A DNA stretch of 64,000 nt, taken from Coralloluteibacterium stylophorae (lineage in GTDB: Bacteria > Pseudomonadota > Gammaproteobacteria > Xanthomonadales > Xanthomonadaceae). This document shows positions 24,469 to 34,626 of the stretch, in pieces. The translations under genes and the position numbers were made by a program. The stretch lies in the NCBI RefSeq assembly GCF_018122625.2, contig NZ_JAGQFT020000014.1:1-64000 (forward strand), read 5' to 3'. How positions within the stretch are numbered: the first letter of the stretch is position 1; each line of letters opens with the position of its first letter. A model generated the notes under the pieces. That model was not told where the DNA came from. It saw nothing but the letters and a program-made list of their open reading frames with translations, and made no database searches.

Positions 24469-26514
24469 ATGCATCCGCTTCTCGGTCCACTCGCCGCTTC
24501 GGCCGGCGGGATCAGGCGTCCCGGCAGCTATAGCGACATCGTGCTGGCATTCGGCGCGGTCACGATCATCACGCTGATGATCCTGCCGCTGCCGCTGGCG
24601 GTGATCGACACCCTCGTCGCGATCAACATCGCCATCGGCTTCGGCCTGCTCCTGCTGGCGATCTACATCCCCACGCCGGTCGCGTTCTCGAGCTTCCCCA
24701 GCGTGCTGCTGCTGACCACGCTGTTCCGGCTCTCGCTGTCGATCGCGATCACGCGCCTGATCCTGGTCGACGCCGACGCCGGCCACATCATCGACACCTT
24801 CGGCAACCTCGTCGCCGGCGGCAATCTCGTGGTCGGCCTGGTGGTGTTCCTGATCATCACGGTGGTGCAGTTCATCGTGGTCGCCAAGGGTGCCGAGCGC
24901 GTCGCCGAGGTCGCGGCCCGCTTCACCCTCGATGCGATGCCGGGCAAGCAGCTTTCGATCGATTCCGACCTGCGCTCGGGCCTGATCGACAAGGACGAGG
25001 CCAAGCGCCGGCGCCGCCTGCTCGAGGTCGAGAGCCAGCTGCACGGCAGCCTCGACGGCGCGATGAAGTTCGTGAAGGGCGACGCGATCGCGGGCATCGT
25101 CATCATCATCATCAACCTGCTCGGCGGCCTGGCGGTCGGCACGCTCCAGCACGACATGGACCTGGGCACCGCGGTCCAGACCTACAGCATCCTCACCATC
25201 GGCGACGGCCTGGTGTCGCAGATCCCGGCGATCCTCGCCGCGATCTCCGCGGGCCTGGTGGTGACCCGCACCGCCGGCATCGAGGACGACCGCCACCTCG
25301 GCGAGGCGATCTCGCGCCAGGTCTCCGGCGAGCCGCGCGTGCTGCTGATCACCGGCGCGCTGGCGCTGCTCATGGTCCTGGTGCCGGGCTTTCCGAAGGC
25401 GGTGTTCGCGGTCATCGGCCTCGCGCTGCTGGGCGTGTCCGCCTACCGCTACCGGCACCGCGTGCCCACGCTGCGCCGCCTGTTCCGGGTGCCGGCCAAC
25501 GAGCAGGCGCCCGAGGACGCCAAGGCCGCGGCCGCGCAGGCCGACGACCTGGCCCCGCCGCCGCCGCTGCTGCTCGAACTGGCACCGGCGCTCGCCGCCG
25601 AGCTGGGCGAGGATGCGGTGCGCGAGGCGATGCAGGAGACCGCGCAGTCGCTGCGCGACGAGTTCGGGGTGCCGGTGCCGCGCCCGGTGGTGCGCAGCGA
25701 CGGCCGCCTCGGGGCCGACGGCTATCGCCTCAGTGCGTTCGGCGCACGCATCGGCTCGGGGCGGCTGCGCACCGATGCGCGGTTCCAGCCCGGCGCCGAG
25801 CCGGCCGACGCGGCGGTGCCGGCGTTCTTCCCCACGTTCGCCGGCGCCTGGACCAGCGACGCCGGCGACGGCGCGCTCGCGCCGCTGCAGGCGCTCGTCG
25901 CGCACGCGCGCATCGCGCTGCGCCGGCGCATGGGCGGTTTCATCGGCATCCAGGAGACGGCCAACCTGTTCGGCCGCATGTCCCGCGACTACGCCGACCT
26001 GGTCAAGGAGATGCTGCGCGTGGTCGCACCGCAGCGCGTGGCCGACGTGCTGCGGCGCCTGTCCGAGGAGGGCGTGCCGATCCGCAACCTGCGCGACGTG
26101 TTCGAGGCGATCACCGAGGTCGGCGGGCGCGAGAAGGACGTGGTGATGCTGACCGAGTACGTCCGCGTCGCGCTCAAGCGCGAGATCGCCGAACGCTACG
26201 CGGACGAGGAGCGCACGCTGCACGTGGTGCTGATCCATCCCGAGCTCGAGGACCGCCTGCGCCAGTCGGTGCGCGTGGCCGGCGGCGCCACCCAGCTCGC
26301 GATCTCGCCCGAACTCGCCGCACGCCTCGGCGCCGAGCTGCGCGCGCAGCTCGCGCGCAGCGCCGGCGCTGCGCCGGCGCTGCTGTGCTCGCTCGACGTG
26401 CGCCGACACCTGCGCAAGCTGATCGAGATCGACTTCTTCGACGTCCCGGTCCTGTCCTACCAGGAGCTGGCGCCCGACCTGCGCATCGTGCAGGCCGGCC
26501 AGATCAACGCCTGA
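24469..26514 (+). CDS. sctV: T3SS export gate SctV
   Basis: A 681-residue FlhA/InvA-family protein. The N-terminal half has about eight helices and the FHIPEP region (LLLTTLFRLSLSIAITRLILVDADAGHIIDTFG, AARFTLDAMPGKQLSIDSDLRSG). A linker at about residues 330-370 precedes a cytoplasmic domain that assembles as a nonamer and receives chaperone-substrate pairs. It is the first gene of the rightward operon sctV-C-D-F-I-J-K-L-N-O-P. Confidence 0.95.
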   Translation: MHPLLGPLAASAGGIRRPGSYSDIVLAFGAVTIITLMILPLPLAVIDTLVAINIAIGFGLLLLAIYIPTPVAFSSFPSVLLLTTLFRLSLSIAITRLILVDADAGHIIDTFGNLVAGGNLVVGLVVFLIITVVQFIVVAKGAERVAEVAARFTLDAMPGKQLSIDSDLRSGLIDKDEAKRRRRLLEVESQLHGSLDGAMKFVKGDAIAGIVIIIINLLGGLAVGTLQHDMDLGTAVQTYSILTIGDGLVSQIPAILAAISAGLVVTRTAGIEDDRHLGEAISRQVSGEPRVLLITGALALLMVLVPGFPKAVFAVIGLALLGVSAYRYRHRVPTLRRLFRVPANEQAPEDAKAAAAQADDLAPPPPLLLELAPALAAELGEDAVREAMQETAQSLRDEFGVPVPRPVVRSDGRLGADGYRLSAFGARIGSGRLRTDARFQPGAEPADAAVPAFFPTFAGAWTSDAGDGALAPLQALVAHARIALRRRMGGFIGIQETANLFGRMSRDYADLVKEMLRVVAPQRVADVLRRLSEEGVPIRNLRDVFEAITEVGGREKDVVMLTEYVRVALKREIAERYADEERTLHVVLIHPELEDRLRQSVRVAGGATQLAISPELAARLGAELRAQLARSAGAAPALLCSLDVRRHLRKLIEIDFFDVPVLSYQELAPDLRIVQAGQINA

Positions 26515-26558
26515 GGCCGTCGATGCATCGCCTACCGCCACCCGAGAGACGAGAACGA

Positions 26559-28619
26559 ATGACACCAGGGACGCAGGGGACGTCACGCACCTGGGCCGCC
26601 ACGTGCGGCCTCATCGCGCTCATCGCCGCGCTGTACGCGGCAGGCACCGGCGCGCACGCCGCGCCGCTGCCGCTGCAGGGCCAGCCGATCGAGGAGAACC
26701 TCAACGCCGAGCCGCTGCCCGACTTCCTGAGCCGGTTCTTCTCCGACCAGGGGCTCACCGTGGTGCTCAGCGAGGCGGTGCGCAACGACCGCCGCACCCT
26801 CAACGGCCCGCGCTCCGGCACGCCGGCGCAGGTGTTCCGCAGCATCGCCAACTCCAACGGCCTGCTCGCCTACTACGACGGCATGGCCGTCTACGTGTAC
26901 CTGGCCAACGAGCGCATCAGCCGCGACTTCTCGATGACGCCCGACAACGTCGGCCGGTTCATGCGCGCCTTCTACGAGTTCAAGCTCGGCGACGACCAGA
27001 ACAACTTCAATGCCTCGCCCGACACCGGCATCGTCATGGTCTCCGGCGCGCGTCGCTTCGTGCAGCAGGCCGAGGCGCTGGCCAACAGCCTCGGCATCAT
27101 GAGCGCGACCACGCCCGCGGCGTTCAAGTACCTGCCGCTGAAGTACGCCTGGGCGTCCGACACCAGCATGACCGTCGGCAATCGCCAGGTCGTGGTGCCG
27201 GGCGTGGCCTCGATCCTGCGACAGCTCATGGGCCTGCCGGCGGTCGGCGGCGCGGCCGGCGCCGGCCGCATCGAGCAGCTGCAGCGCCCGACCCGCGAGG
27301 GTCTGCGCGGCCAGGGCCTGGCGTCGCAGGGTCCGCAGCAGCCGGGCGTGGACGCGATGTCGGTCCCGCCGGGCTGGCGGGTCGAGGACGAGGTGGCCTA
27401 CGAACAGTCGATGGGCGACAGCGAGACGCTGTCCTTCGGCAGCGCTCCGCCCCTGGCCGGCGCCGGCGGGCCGCAGGTGGTGGCCGACGCCGCGCGAAAT
27501 GCGGTGATCGTGCGCGACCACCCCGACCGCCTCGCGCTCTACGAGGAGCTGGTGCGCTCGCTCGACACCGAGCCTAAGCTGGTCGAGATCGAAGCCACCA
27601 TCATCGACGTCAACAAGGGCAAGCTGCGCGACCTCGGCATCAACTGGCGCTGGAGCAACGGCCGCAACTCGCTCCAGTTCGGTCGCGAGAACCAGTTCGA
27701 GTCGACCCGCGAGGACTTCCTGGACGCGCTGCTGGGCGGGCTCGGCATCGACGGCCTGCGCAACCTGCCAGGGCTCACCGCCGGCGGCATCATCGGCGAC
27801 TCCGACAACTTCCTCTACCGCATCAACCTGCTCGAGCAGGAGGACGTCGCGCGGGTGGTGTCGCGGCCGCAGGTGGCCACGCTCAACGACGTCGAGGCGG
27901 TGATCGAGAACACGCAGACGTTCTACGTCCCGGTCGGCGGCGCCTACGAGGTCGACCTGTTCAACGTGGTGGCGGGCACCACGCTGCGGGTCACGCCGCA
28001 CGTGATCGATGAGGACGGCCGCCGCCGCATCCGCATGGTGATCGCCGCGGAGGACGGCGGGCTGGTGTTCCGCTCCGAGAGCAGCCAGGCCGACCAGATT
28101 CCCCTGGTCACGCGCAGCTCGGTCAACACCCACGCGCTGATCAACGAGGGCGAGAGCGTTCTGCTCGGCGGTCTGGTGCGCAACGCCGACATCAGGAACG
28201 TCGAGCGCGTGCCGGTGCTGGGCAGCATTCCCTTCCTCGGCGCGCTGTTCCGCCGCACCAACCGCGAGATGGAGCGCACCGAGCGCCTGTTCCTGATCAC
28301 CCCGCGCCTGGTCGCGCAGAACCACATCACCGGCCAGCGCACGCCGAGTTCGCCCAACACCACGCCCGAATACCTCGAGTGGCAGGACGAGCAGATCGAG
28401 GACGCGCACAAGCGGCTGCCGCGCAGCCAGCGCAAGGGCACCCCGACCATGCCTCCGGTTCCGGTGGCCGGGCCCGCGCCGGCACCGTCGCCTCCTGCGC
28501 CGGCACGCCCGGAGGACGACGCCCGCACCGTCGCGCGCTACAGCGAGGCGACGCTCGACCTGGTCCGCCTCGAACACAGTCTCACCGCCCCACCCGATCC
28601 GGGTGGTCCTTCCACCTGA
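26559..28619 (+). CDS. sctC: T3SS outer-membrane secretin SctC
   Basis: A 686-residue secretin with a Sec signal ending GTGAHA. N0/N1-type domains follow (EPLPDFLSRFFSDQGLTVVLSEAVR, FKYLPLKYAWASDTSMTVGNRQVVVPGVASILRQLMG). The C-terminal secretin domain contains VEIEATIIDVNKGKLRDLGINW, VSRPQVATLNDVEAVIENTQTFYVPVGG, NEGESVLLGGLVR and VPVLGSIPFLGALFRR. A Pro-rich tail ends the protein. ATG 26559 is chosen over 26523 because it places the signal peptide at the N-terminus. Confidence 0.93.
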   Translation: MTPGTQGTSRTWAATCGLIALIAALYAAGTGAHAAPLPLQGQPIEENLNAEPLPDFLSRFFSDQGLTVVLSEAVRNDRRTLNGPRSGTPAQVFRSIANSNGLLAYYDGMAVYVYLANERISRDFSMTPDNVGRFMRAFYEFKLGDDQNNFNASPDTGIVMVSGARRFVQQAEALANSLGIMSATTPAAFKYLPLKYAWASDTSMTVGNRQVVVPGVASILRQLMGLPAVGGAAGAGRIEQLQRPTREGLRGQGLASQGPQQPGVDAMSVPPGWRVEDEVAYEQSMGDSETLSFGSAPPLAGAGGPQVVADAARNAVIVRDHPDRLALYEELVRSLDTEPKLVEIEATIIDVNKGKLRDLGINWRWSNGRNSLQFGRENQFESTREDFLDALLGGLGIDGLRNLPGLTAGGIIGDSDNFLYRINLLEQEDVARVVSRPQVATLNDVEAVIENTQTFYVPVGGAYEVDLFNVVAGTTLRVTPHVIDEDGRRRIRMVIAAEDGGLVFRSESSQADQIPLVTRSSVNTHALINEGESVLLGGLVRNADIRNVERVPVLGSIPFLGALFRRTNREMERTERLFLITPRLVAQNHITGQRTPSSPNTTPEYLEWQDEQIEDAHKRLPRSQRKGTPTMPPVPVAGPAPAPSPPAPARPEDDARTVARYSEATLDLVRLEHSLTAPPDPGGPST

Positions 28620-28659
28620 CCGTCGTTTCCAGACCTCTGACCCCCCGCGGAGCGCTGAA

Positions 28660-29853
28660 ATGAACCACGACACCCTTCCCTGTTCCACCGCCTCGCCGGC
28701 CGCCGGCGGCGCCGCGCCGGACCACATCGAGCTGCGCATCGTCGGCGGCGTGCATTGCGGCGCCGTCCGCACCTGCCGGGACCGCGACGTGATCCTCGTC
28801 GGCAGCGGCGACGACTGCGACCTGGTCCTCGCCGACGCCGGCGTCGCCGCCCACCATGCGCTGATCACCCTGCTGGGCCGCGGCCTCTACGTGCGCGCCG
28901 TCGACGCCAGCGTCCGCCTCGGCGACGCCGTGCTGGCGCCGGGCGACCCGGCCGAACTCGCCGCGTTCGCGCCCCTGGTGCTGGGCGACGCCACGCTGAT
29001 GCTCGGCCCCGGCGGCGACCCGCGCTGGCGCACCCGCGCCGAGGACGCGTCCGCGTCCGCGCCGGCCGGACGTCCGGTGCAGCCGGTCGCGGCGCGTCGC
29101 GCCTTCCGCCGGCTGCACGCGGTCGCCGCGGTGGCGGTCCTGTCGCTCGCGTCGGTCGGCCTCTACGCGGCGGTCGGCGAACCCGCGGCCGAGGGCCAGC
29201 CGGATCGCCACGTCCAGGTCGCCCAAGTCGTGCAGCAGATGGGCTTCGGCGACGTGCGGGCCGTGCAGCGGGGCGACGGCACCGTCGTCGTCTCCGGGAC
29301 CGTTCCCGATCCCGATGCGCGCGACACGCTGCAGAAGCGGCTGCGCCATGCCGGCATCGACGCCGACATGAGCGCGGTGCTCACCGGCACCCACATCGCC
29401 GACAACGTCAAGGAGATGCTGCGCCTGTACGGCGGCCTCGCCGCGCAGACGCGCTATCTCGGCGACGGCCGCGTCGCCGTCTCCGGCGACTTCAGCGAGC
29501 AGGACATGGCGCGGACCCTGGCGCATCCCGACATCGAGACCATCGTCGGCTTCACCGCGGCGGTGCCCGAGGGCCTGCGCCAGGCGAGCGAGGCACCCGC
29601 CCAGGCGGCGCCCTCGGTGCAGATCGTCTCGGTGGTGCGCGGCGACGATCCCTACCTGATCGCCTCCGACAGCTCGCGCTACTACCAGGGCAGCACCCTG
29701 CCGGACGGCTCGCATCTCGATTCCATCGGCCAGGACATCTGGGTGATCCGCGACGGGCGCCTGCAGCGGTTGGCGCTCGCCGGCAGCAATGCGGCACGCG
29801 CATCCCGCACCCTGGCCGGTGCCGCCTCCGGCGGCGTCGCCGGCGCGCGCTGA
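28660..29853 (+). CDS. sctD: T3SS inner-membrane ring protein SctD
   Basis: A 397-residue bitopic protein. The N-terminal forkhead-associated domain (LRIVGGVHCGAVRTCRDRDVILVGSGDDCDLVLADAGVAAHHALI) docks SctK in the cytoplasm. One membrane helix lies at about residues 153-172. Periplasmic BON/ring-building repeats follow (VVQQMGFGDVRAVQRGDGTVVVSGTVPDPDARDTLQKRL and two more). ATG 28660 lies 41 bases after sctC. Confidence 0.85.
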   Translation: MNHDTLPCSTASPAAGGAAPDHIELRIVGGVHCGAVRTCRDRDVILVGSGDDCDLVLADAGVAAHHALITLLGRGLYVRAVDASVRLGDAVLAPGDPAELAAFAPLVLGDATLMLGPGGDPRWRTRAEDASASAPAGRPVQPVAARRAFRRLHAVAAVAVLSLASVGLYAAVGEPAAEGQPDRHVQVAQVVQQMGFGDVRAVQRGDGTVVVSGTVPDPDARDTLQKRLRHAGIDADMSAVLTGTHIADNVKEMLRLYGGLAAQTRYLGDGRVAVSGDFSEQDMARTLAHPDIETIVGFTAAVPEGLRQASEAPAQAAPSVQIVSVVRGDDPYLIASDSSRYYQGSTLPDGSHLDSIGQDIWVIRDGRLQRLALAGSNAARASRTLAGAASGGVAGAR

Positions 29854-29931
29854 CCGTCTCGCGCCACCGACACAGGACGCAGTACCTCCGAACCCGTTGT
29901 ACCCCCCCGACGACCGCAGAGGAGATCCACC

Positions 29932-30264
29932 ATGAGCACGTTCACCGGAATCGGCATGACCATGGGCGCCGACGCCAGCACCACTCCGACCTTCCAGGGC
30001 GCCTCCACCGGCCCGCGCGTGGTCACCAACGACGACGCGCGCAGCTGGTACGAGGCCATGTCCAAGGCCTGGGGCCAGGCGCTGGACACCCAGGCGACCC
30101 GCATCACCGACCTCTCGGCAAAGGTCAGCGAGGGCGGCGACCAGCCCTCCAACATGGTCGAGCTCACCGCGCAGAGCCTGAAGATGCAGTTCATGTCGAA
30201 CAACGCCGCCACCGCGCAGAACAGCGTCGGCCAGGCGCTGGAGACGCTGGGCAAGCGCCAGTGA
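29932..30264 (+). CDS. sctF: T3SS needle subunit SctF
   Basis: A 110-residue secreted-type protein without a Sec signal. It has a flexible N-terminus and a helical C-terminus, NMVELTAQSLKMQFMSNNAATAQNSVGQALETLGKRQ, that fits a needle-protein hairpin. Its place between sctD and sctI supports SctF. It is longer than common 80-residue needle proteins because of a 30-residue N-terminal extension. The C-terminus resembles that of the 41060 product. Confidence 0.75.
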   Translation: MSTFTGIGMTMGADASTTPTFQGASTGPRVVTNDDARSWYEAMSKAWGQALDTQATRITDLSAKVSEGGDQPSNMVELTAQSLKMQFMSNNAATAQNSVGQALETLGKRQ

Positions 30265-30322
30265 CGATGCCGGGGCGGCGCTCCGCGCCCGCCCGGCGAC
30301 CTTCTTCCGCAAGGAGAACGAC

Positions 30323-30778
30323 ATGATCGAAGCCATCGCACAGGTGGGCGTCGAGCAGGCGGCGGCCACGGCCGCGGCCGGATCGACCGCGGCCGGCGCC
30401 GGGGCTGCCCAGGGGCCGGCCAACGCCTACGACGTCGCCCACTTCCGCAGCCTCTACGCGCAGTCGCAGGCCGAGGCGCAGCCCGCCTCCGCCGTCGGCG
30501 GACTGCCGGAGGGCGTACAGGTCGCGGCCACCACCGCGAGCGAACCGTCCGCCGGCATGCGCCAGGCGCTGTCCTTCTTCGAGTCGCTCAACGGCCGCGC
30601 CAGCGATGTCGGCCTGCGCTCGGAGGAGATCATGGCCAGGCAGGGCGACTACTCGCCGAGCGACCTGCTCGACCTGACCATGCGCGCGCAGCACTTCATG
30701 TTCCAGGCGACGCTGACCTCCAACGTCGCCAACCGCACGTCCGACGGCGTGCAGCAGCTGTTCCGCCAGCAGGGCTGA
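30323..30778 (+). CDS. sctI: T3SS inner rod protein SctI
   Basis: A 151-residue protein with an Ala-rich N-terminus and the C-terminal SctI pattern GDYSPSDLLDLTMRAQHFMFQATLTSNVANRTSDGVQQLFRQQG, which forms the needle adaptor ring. AAGGAGA precedes ATG 30323 by seven bases. It lies between sctF and sctJ as usual. Confidence 0.85.
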   Translation: MIEAIAQVGVEQAAATAAAGSTAAGAGAAQGPANAYDVAHFRSLYAQSQAEAQPASAVGGLPEGVQVAATTASEPSAGMRQALSFFESLNGRASDVGLRSEEIMARQGDYSPSDLLDLTMRAQHFMFQATLTSNVANRTSDGVQQLFRQQG

Positions 30779-30789
30779 TGGAGGTTCCC

Positions 30790-31569
30790 ATGCGTGCATC
30801 CAAGCTCCTTCTCGCCGGCATGCTGTGCCTGGCGCTCGTCGCCTGCGGGCGCGCCACGCTCTACAGCGACCTCAGCGAGCAGCAGGCCAACGAGATCGTC
30901 GCCGCGCTCCAGCATGCCGGCGTCGGCGCGGACAAGCAGGTGTCCGACCGCAAGGGCGCGGGCTGGGAGGTCCGCGTCGCCTCCGGCGAATTCCCGCGCG
31001 CCATGGACGTGCTCGCCGCCGAGGGCCTGCCGCGCGAGCAGTTCGCCTCGCTCGGCGAACTGTTCCGCAAGGAGGGCTTCGCCTCCTCGGCGCTGGAAGA
31101 GAAGGCCCGCTACATGCACGGCGTCTCGCAGGACCTGGCCAATACGCTGTCGCGGATCGACGGCGTGGTGACCGCGCGGGTCCACATCGCCCTGCCCGAG
31201 CGCGATCCGCTCGGCGGCACCGAGCTGGAACCGTCGGCGTCGGTGGTGCTGTTCGAACAGGAGGGCGCCAACCTGCGCGAGCGCGAGACCTCGATCAAGG
31301 GCATCGTCAAGGACGGGGTCGAGGGCCTGCGCGACATCAACAACGTCACCGTCGCCATCTTCCCCGGCAAGCACATGCCGGAGCTGGCCGAGGGCGATAC
31401 GCAGCTGGTGCAGAACGCGGGCCTGGTCGCGACGGACCAGGGCCCGCTGCCGCTGGTCCTGAGCGTGGTCGCGACCGCGCTGCTGACCCTGCTCGCCGCA
31501 AGCGTGTGGCGGCGTCCGCAGCGTGGCGGCGCCGCGCAGGCGGACAGCGCGGGAGCCCGGGCACGGTGA
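30790..31569 (+). CDS. sctJ: T3SS inner-membrane ring lipoprotein SctJ
   Basis: A 259-residue lipoprotein (MRASKLLLAGMLCLALVACG, lipobox LVAC). It has the two ring-building domains of the YscJ/PrgK family: ATLYSDLSEQQANEIVAALQHAGVGADKQ and LANTLSRIDGVVTARVHIALPERDP...PSASVVLFEQEG. A C-terminal membrane helix lies at about 220-238. ATG 30790 is preceded by GGAGG five bases upstream; the ATG at 30778 overlapping the sctI stop lacks such a site. Confidence 0.92.
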   Translation: MRASKLLLAGMLCLALVACGRATLYSDLSEQQANEIVAALQHAGVGADKQVSDRKGAGWEVRVASGEFPRAMDVLAAEGLPREQFASLGELFRKEGFASSALEEKARYMHGVSQDLANTLSRIDGVVTARVHIALPERDPLGGTELEPSASVVLFEQEGANLRERETSIKGIVKDGVEGLRDINNVTVAIFPGKHMPELAEGDTQLVQNAGLVATDQGPLPLVLSVVATALLTLLAASVWRRPQRGGAAQADSAGARAR

Positions 31570-32159
31570 GCGCGGCGCTGCCACTGCCCGCGGTGCATGC
31601 GAGCTGGTTCGCGGGACTCGATGCGGGCCTGGTCGCGCTGGCCACGACGTCCCCGCTCGGCCGCCGCCTGCTCTACCACGAGCTGGACGCGGTCGCGCCG
31701 CACCTGCTGTCCCCGCGCCATGCGCCGGACGTGGCCGGGATCTGGAGCGTCGAGCGGCTGGATGCGCTCGCCCTGCCGCTCGGCGCCTTGATCTACGGCC
31801 CGGCGATCCGCGCCGTGGTCCATCGCAACGCGGTGCGCCGGCTCAAGGGCGTGCTCGGCGACGGCTACCGCCTCGCCCTGGACGCCAGCCTGCTTGCGCC
31901 GCCGGACGACGCCGACCTCGCCCTGCGCATGCGCACGGATCTCGCCGCCGCCCTCGATGCGGACGAGGCCGCCCCGCGCGAACTGCTGTGCCGGGCCGGC
32001 CTCGTCGCACTGCAGGCCTGGGCCGACGCGGCTTCGCCGGCGCTCGCCGAATGGCTGCGGCTGCGGCGCCCGCGCGAGGAGCCCATGGCGCCGGTGCGGG
32101 CGCTGCCCGCGGACCTGGTCGCGGCGCTGGTCGCCCACCACGGCGGCAGCGCGACATGA
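31566..32159 (+). CDS. sctK: T3SS sorting-platform adaptor SctK
   Basis: A 197-residue soluble protein with a GTG start overlapping the sctJ stop. The LLYHELDAVAPHLLSPR and LDALALPLGALIYGPAIRAVVHRNAVRRLKGVLGDGYRLAL segments match the weakly conserved SctK family (YscK/HrpD-type), which links SctD to SctQ. The call also relies on position between sctJ and sctL. Confidence 0.7.
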   Translation: MSAALPLPAVHASWFAGLDAGLVALATTSPLGRRLLYHELDAVAPHLLSPRHAPDVAGIWSVERLDALALPLGALIYGPAIRAVVHRNAVRRLKGVLGDGYRLALDASLLAPPDDADLALRMRTDLAAALDADEAAPRELLCRAGLVALQAWADAASPALAEWLRLRRPREEPMAPVRALPADLVAALVAHHGGSAT

Positions 32160-32779
32160 ACACGACCACCGTCCTCGACACCCGCGCCTTCACCCGCGCC
32201 GCCGCGGGCAGCGTGCTGTCGGCCGCGGAATGGACGGCGCTCGCCGACGTCGACGCCCTGCTCGAGCGCATCAATGCGCTGCATGCGGGCGCCGAGGACG
32301 AGGTCGCGCAGGCGCGCGACGCCGGCTACCACGCCGGCTTCGCCGAAGGCCTGGCCCGGGCGCAGCAGCAGATGACCCAGCAGCTCGCCGGGCTCAACGA
32401 GCGGCGCGCGCGCACGCTCGCCGAGGCCGAGGCGCGCATCTCCGAACTCGCCTGCGCCATCGTCGCGCGCATCGCCCCCGGCCTCGACGCCGAGGCGCTG
32501 GTGCCGCGCCTGGTGCGCGAGGCCGTGCAGTCGGCGCAGGCAGAACAGTTCCTGCTGATCCGCGTGCATCCGCAGGCCCGTGAGGCGGTCGCGGCCACGC
32601 TCGGCGAAGTGCGCCAGGCGCACCCGGCGGTCGGGCTGATCGAACTGGTCGCCGACGAGAGCCTCGAACCGCAGAGCTGCGTGGTGGTGTCGGAAGCCGG
32701 CGAGGTCCGCGCCGGCATTGCCCAGCAGCTCGACGCCATCCGCGTCGCGCTCGCGCAGGCGAGCCAGGCCGCCGCATGA
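32156..32779 (+). CDS. sctL: T3SS ATPase stator SctL
   Basis: A 207-residue FliH/YscL-family protein. A central helix with [40 protein letters not shown] precedes a globular C-terminus ([18 protein letters not shown]...[27 protein letters not shown]). It regulates SctN and ties it to SctQ. ATG overlaps join it to sctK and sctN. Confidence 0.85.
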   Translation: MNTTTVLDTRAFTRAAAGSVLSAAEWTALADVDALLERINALHAGAEDEVAQARDAGYHAGFAEGLARAQQQMTQQLAGLNERRARTLAEAEARISELACAIVARIAPGLDAEALVPRLVREAVQSAQAEQFLLIRVHPQAREAVAATLGEVRQAHPAVGLIELVADESLEPQSCVVVSEAGEVRAGIAQQLDAIRVALAQASQAAA

Positions 32780-34137
32780 GCACGCCGTCGGCCACGCGCC
32801 CCGCGACCTCCGGAAGCGTGGTCCCCGGCGCCGCGCCCGATCCGCTGCTTGCCGCGCTCGACCGCGCCAGCACGCTGGAGCGGGTCGGCCGCGTCGCCGA
32901 GGCCTACGGCACCCTGATCCGCGCCACCGGCATCAAGGCCGCGATCGGCGAACTCTGCGAGCTGCGCAACCCGGACCGCCCGGAGTTCCACCTCAGCGCC
33001 GAGGTGGTCGGCGTCTCGCGCAACCACACCCTGCTGACCCCGCTCGGCGCGCTCGACGGCGTCTCCGCCGCCACCGAGGTCGTCGCCAGCGGACGCCAGG
33101 CCTGCGTGCGCGTGGGCGACGCCCTGCTCGGCCGCATCCTCGACGCGCACGGCCTGCCGCTGGACGACCTCGGCCCGCTGCAGGCCAGCGCCGAGGTGCC
33201 GCTGTACGCGGCCGCGCCCAATCCGCTGTCGCGCACGCTGGTGGAGCGGCCGTTCGCGACCGGCGTGCGCGCGATCGACAGCGTACTCACCGCGGGCGAG
33301 GGCCAGCGGATGGGCATCTTCGCCGTCGCCGGCGGCGGCAAGTCGACCCTGCTCGGCATGCTCGCGCGCGGGGCCAGCGCCGAGGTCAACGTGATCGTGC
33401 TGGTCGGCGAGCGCGGGCGCGAGGTCAACGAGTTCATCCACGACAGCCTCGGCCCCGAGGGTCTCGCGCGCACCGTTTTGGTCGTCGCCACCTCGGACCG
33501 GCCCGCGCTCGAGCGCAGCCGCGCGGCGTGGGTCGGCACCGCCATAGCCGAGTACTTCCGCGACCGCGGCAAGCGCGTGCTGCTGCTGCTGGATTCGGTC
33601 ACCCGCTTCGCGCGTGCGCTGCGCGACGTCGGCCTCGCGGTCGGCGAGCCGCCCGCGCGGCGCGGCTTCCCGCCGTCGGTGTTCTCGGAGCTGCCGCGGC
33701 TGTTCGAGCGCGCCGGCAACAACGACCGCGGCACCATCACCGCGTTCTACACCGTGCTGATGGAGGACGAGGACGGCGGCGACCCGGTCGCCGAGGAGGT
33801 GCGCTCGATCCTCGACGGCCACATCGTGCTCTCGCGCAAGCTCGCCGCCGCGCACCACTATCCCGCGATCGACGTGCTCGCCAGCGCCAGCCGCGTGATG
33901 TCGCGCGTCGCCGGCGAATCGCACCGGCGCGCCGCGGCGGGGCTGCGCCAGGTGCTGGCCAAGTACGCCGAGATCGAGCTCCTGATCCAGCTCGGCGAGT
34001 ACAAGCCGGGCAGCGACCGCGAGGCCGACGCCGCCATCGAGAAGATCGCCGCCGCGCGCGCCCTGCTGCGCCAGTCCGCCGCGGAGGCGGTGCCGTTCGC
34101 GCAGGCCACCGCCCAGCTCGAGGAGTTGTTCCGGTGA
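32776..34137 (+). CDS. sctN: T3SS ATPase SctN
   Basis: A 453-residue FliI/YscN ATPase. Walker A is GGGKST at residues 186-191. Walker B is in [47 protein letters not shown], and the specificity region [15 protein letters not shown] is present. It unfolds and releases substrates from chaperones at the base of the export gate. Confidence 0.96.
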   Translation: MSTPSATRPATSGSVVPGAAPDPLLAALDRASTLERVGRVAEAYGTLIRATGIKAAIGELCELRNPDRPEFHLSAEVVGVSRNHTLLTPLGALDGVSAATEVVASGRQACVRVGDALLGRILDAHGLPLDDLGPLQASAEVPLYAAAPNPLSRTLVERPFATGVRAIDSVLTAGEGQRMGIFAVAGGGKSTLLGMLARGASAEVNVIVLVGERGREVNEFIHDSLGPEGLARTVLVVATSDRPALERSRAAWVGTAIAEYFRDRGKRVLLLLDSVTRFARALRDVGLAVGEPPARRGFPPSVFSELPRLFERAGNNDRGTITAFYTVLMEDEDGGDPVAEEVRSILDGHIVLSRKLAAAHHYPAIDVLASASRVMSRVAGESHRRAAAGLRQVLAKYAEIELLIQLGEYKPGSDREADAAIEKIAAARALLRQSAAEAVPFAQATAQLEELFR

Positions 34138-34622
34138 GCCGCCGCTGGCCGCTCGATACCCTGCTCCGCGTGCGCGGGCTGCGCGCCGACAGGGCCCGGC
34201 AGGCGCTGGCCGAGCGCATCGCCGAGGCCGACCGCGAGCGCGCCACCTGCACCCGCATCGAGGGCGAGATCATCGCGCTCCAGTTCGAGCGCGACCAGCA
34301 GCGCGCGCGCCTGCTCGACCCGCCGCCCGCCGGCGTCGGCTGGCCGGCGGCGCTGGCCCAGCGCGAGGCCCACGTCGAGCTGCTCGGCACGCGCGCCGCG
34401 CAGGCGCGGCAGCGGCTGTTCCAGGCGCAGGACGTGCTGCGCGCGGCGATGGAGGCGGTCGCGCAGGCGCGCGCCCATTACCTGCACCTGCGCGCCCGGC
34501 TCGATGCCCTCGAGCAGCGGCGCCAGGGCTGGCGCGGCGACGAGCACGCGCGCGAACTGCGCGCCGAGGAGGCCGCCGCGGCCGACCTCGTCGCCACCCG
34601 TCATCCGGCGTCCCCGAGGTGA
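34134..34622 (+). CDS. sctO: T3SS central stalk SctO
   Basis: A 162-residue, almost entirely helical coiled-coil protein ([37 protein letters not shown]...) of the FliJ/YscO type, which links the ATPase hexamer to SctV. The GTG start overlaps the sctN stop. Identity rests on coiled-coil character, size and position. Confidence 0.75.
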   Translation: MSRRWPLDTLLRVRGLRADRARQALAERIAEADRERATCTRIEGEIIALQFERDQQRARLLDPPPAGVGWPAALAQREAHVELLGTRAAQARQRLFQAQDVLRAAMEAVAQARAHYLHLRARLDALEQRRQGWRGDEHARELRAEEAAAADLVATRHPASPR

Positions 34623-34626
34623 GTCC

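Noticed and set aside
24131-24533. Short open frames in the sctV leader
   Set aside because: No ribosome site, unusual composition and no similarity to any family. The stretch is better explained as a regulatory leader.
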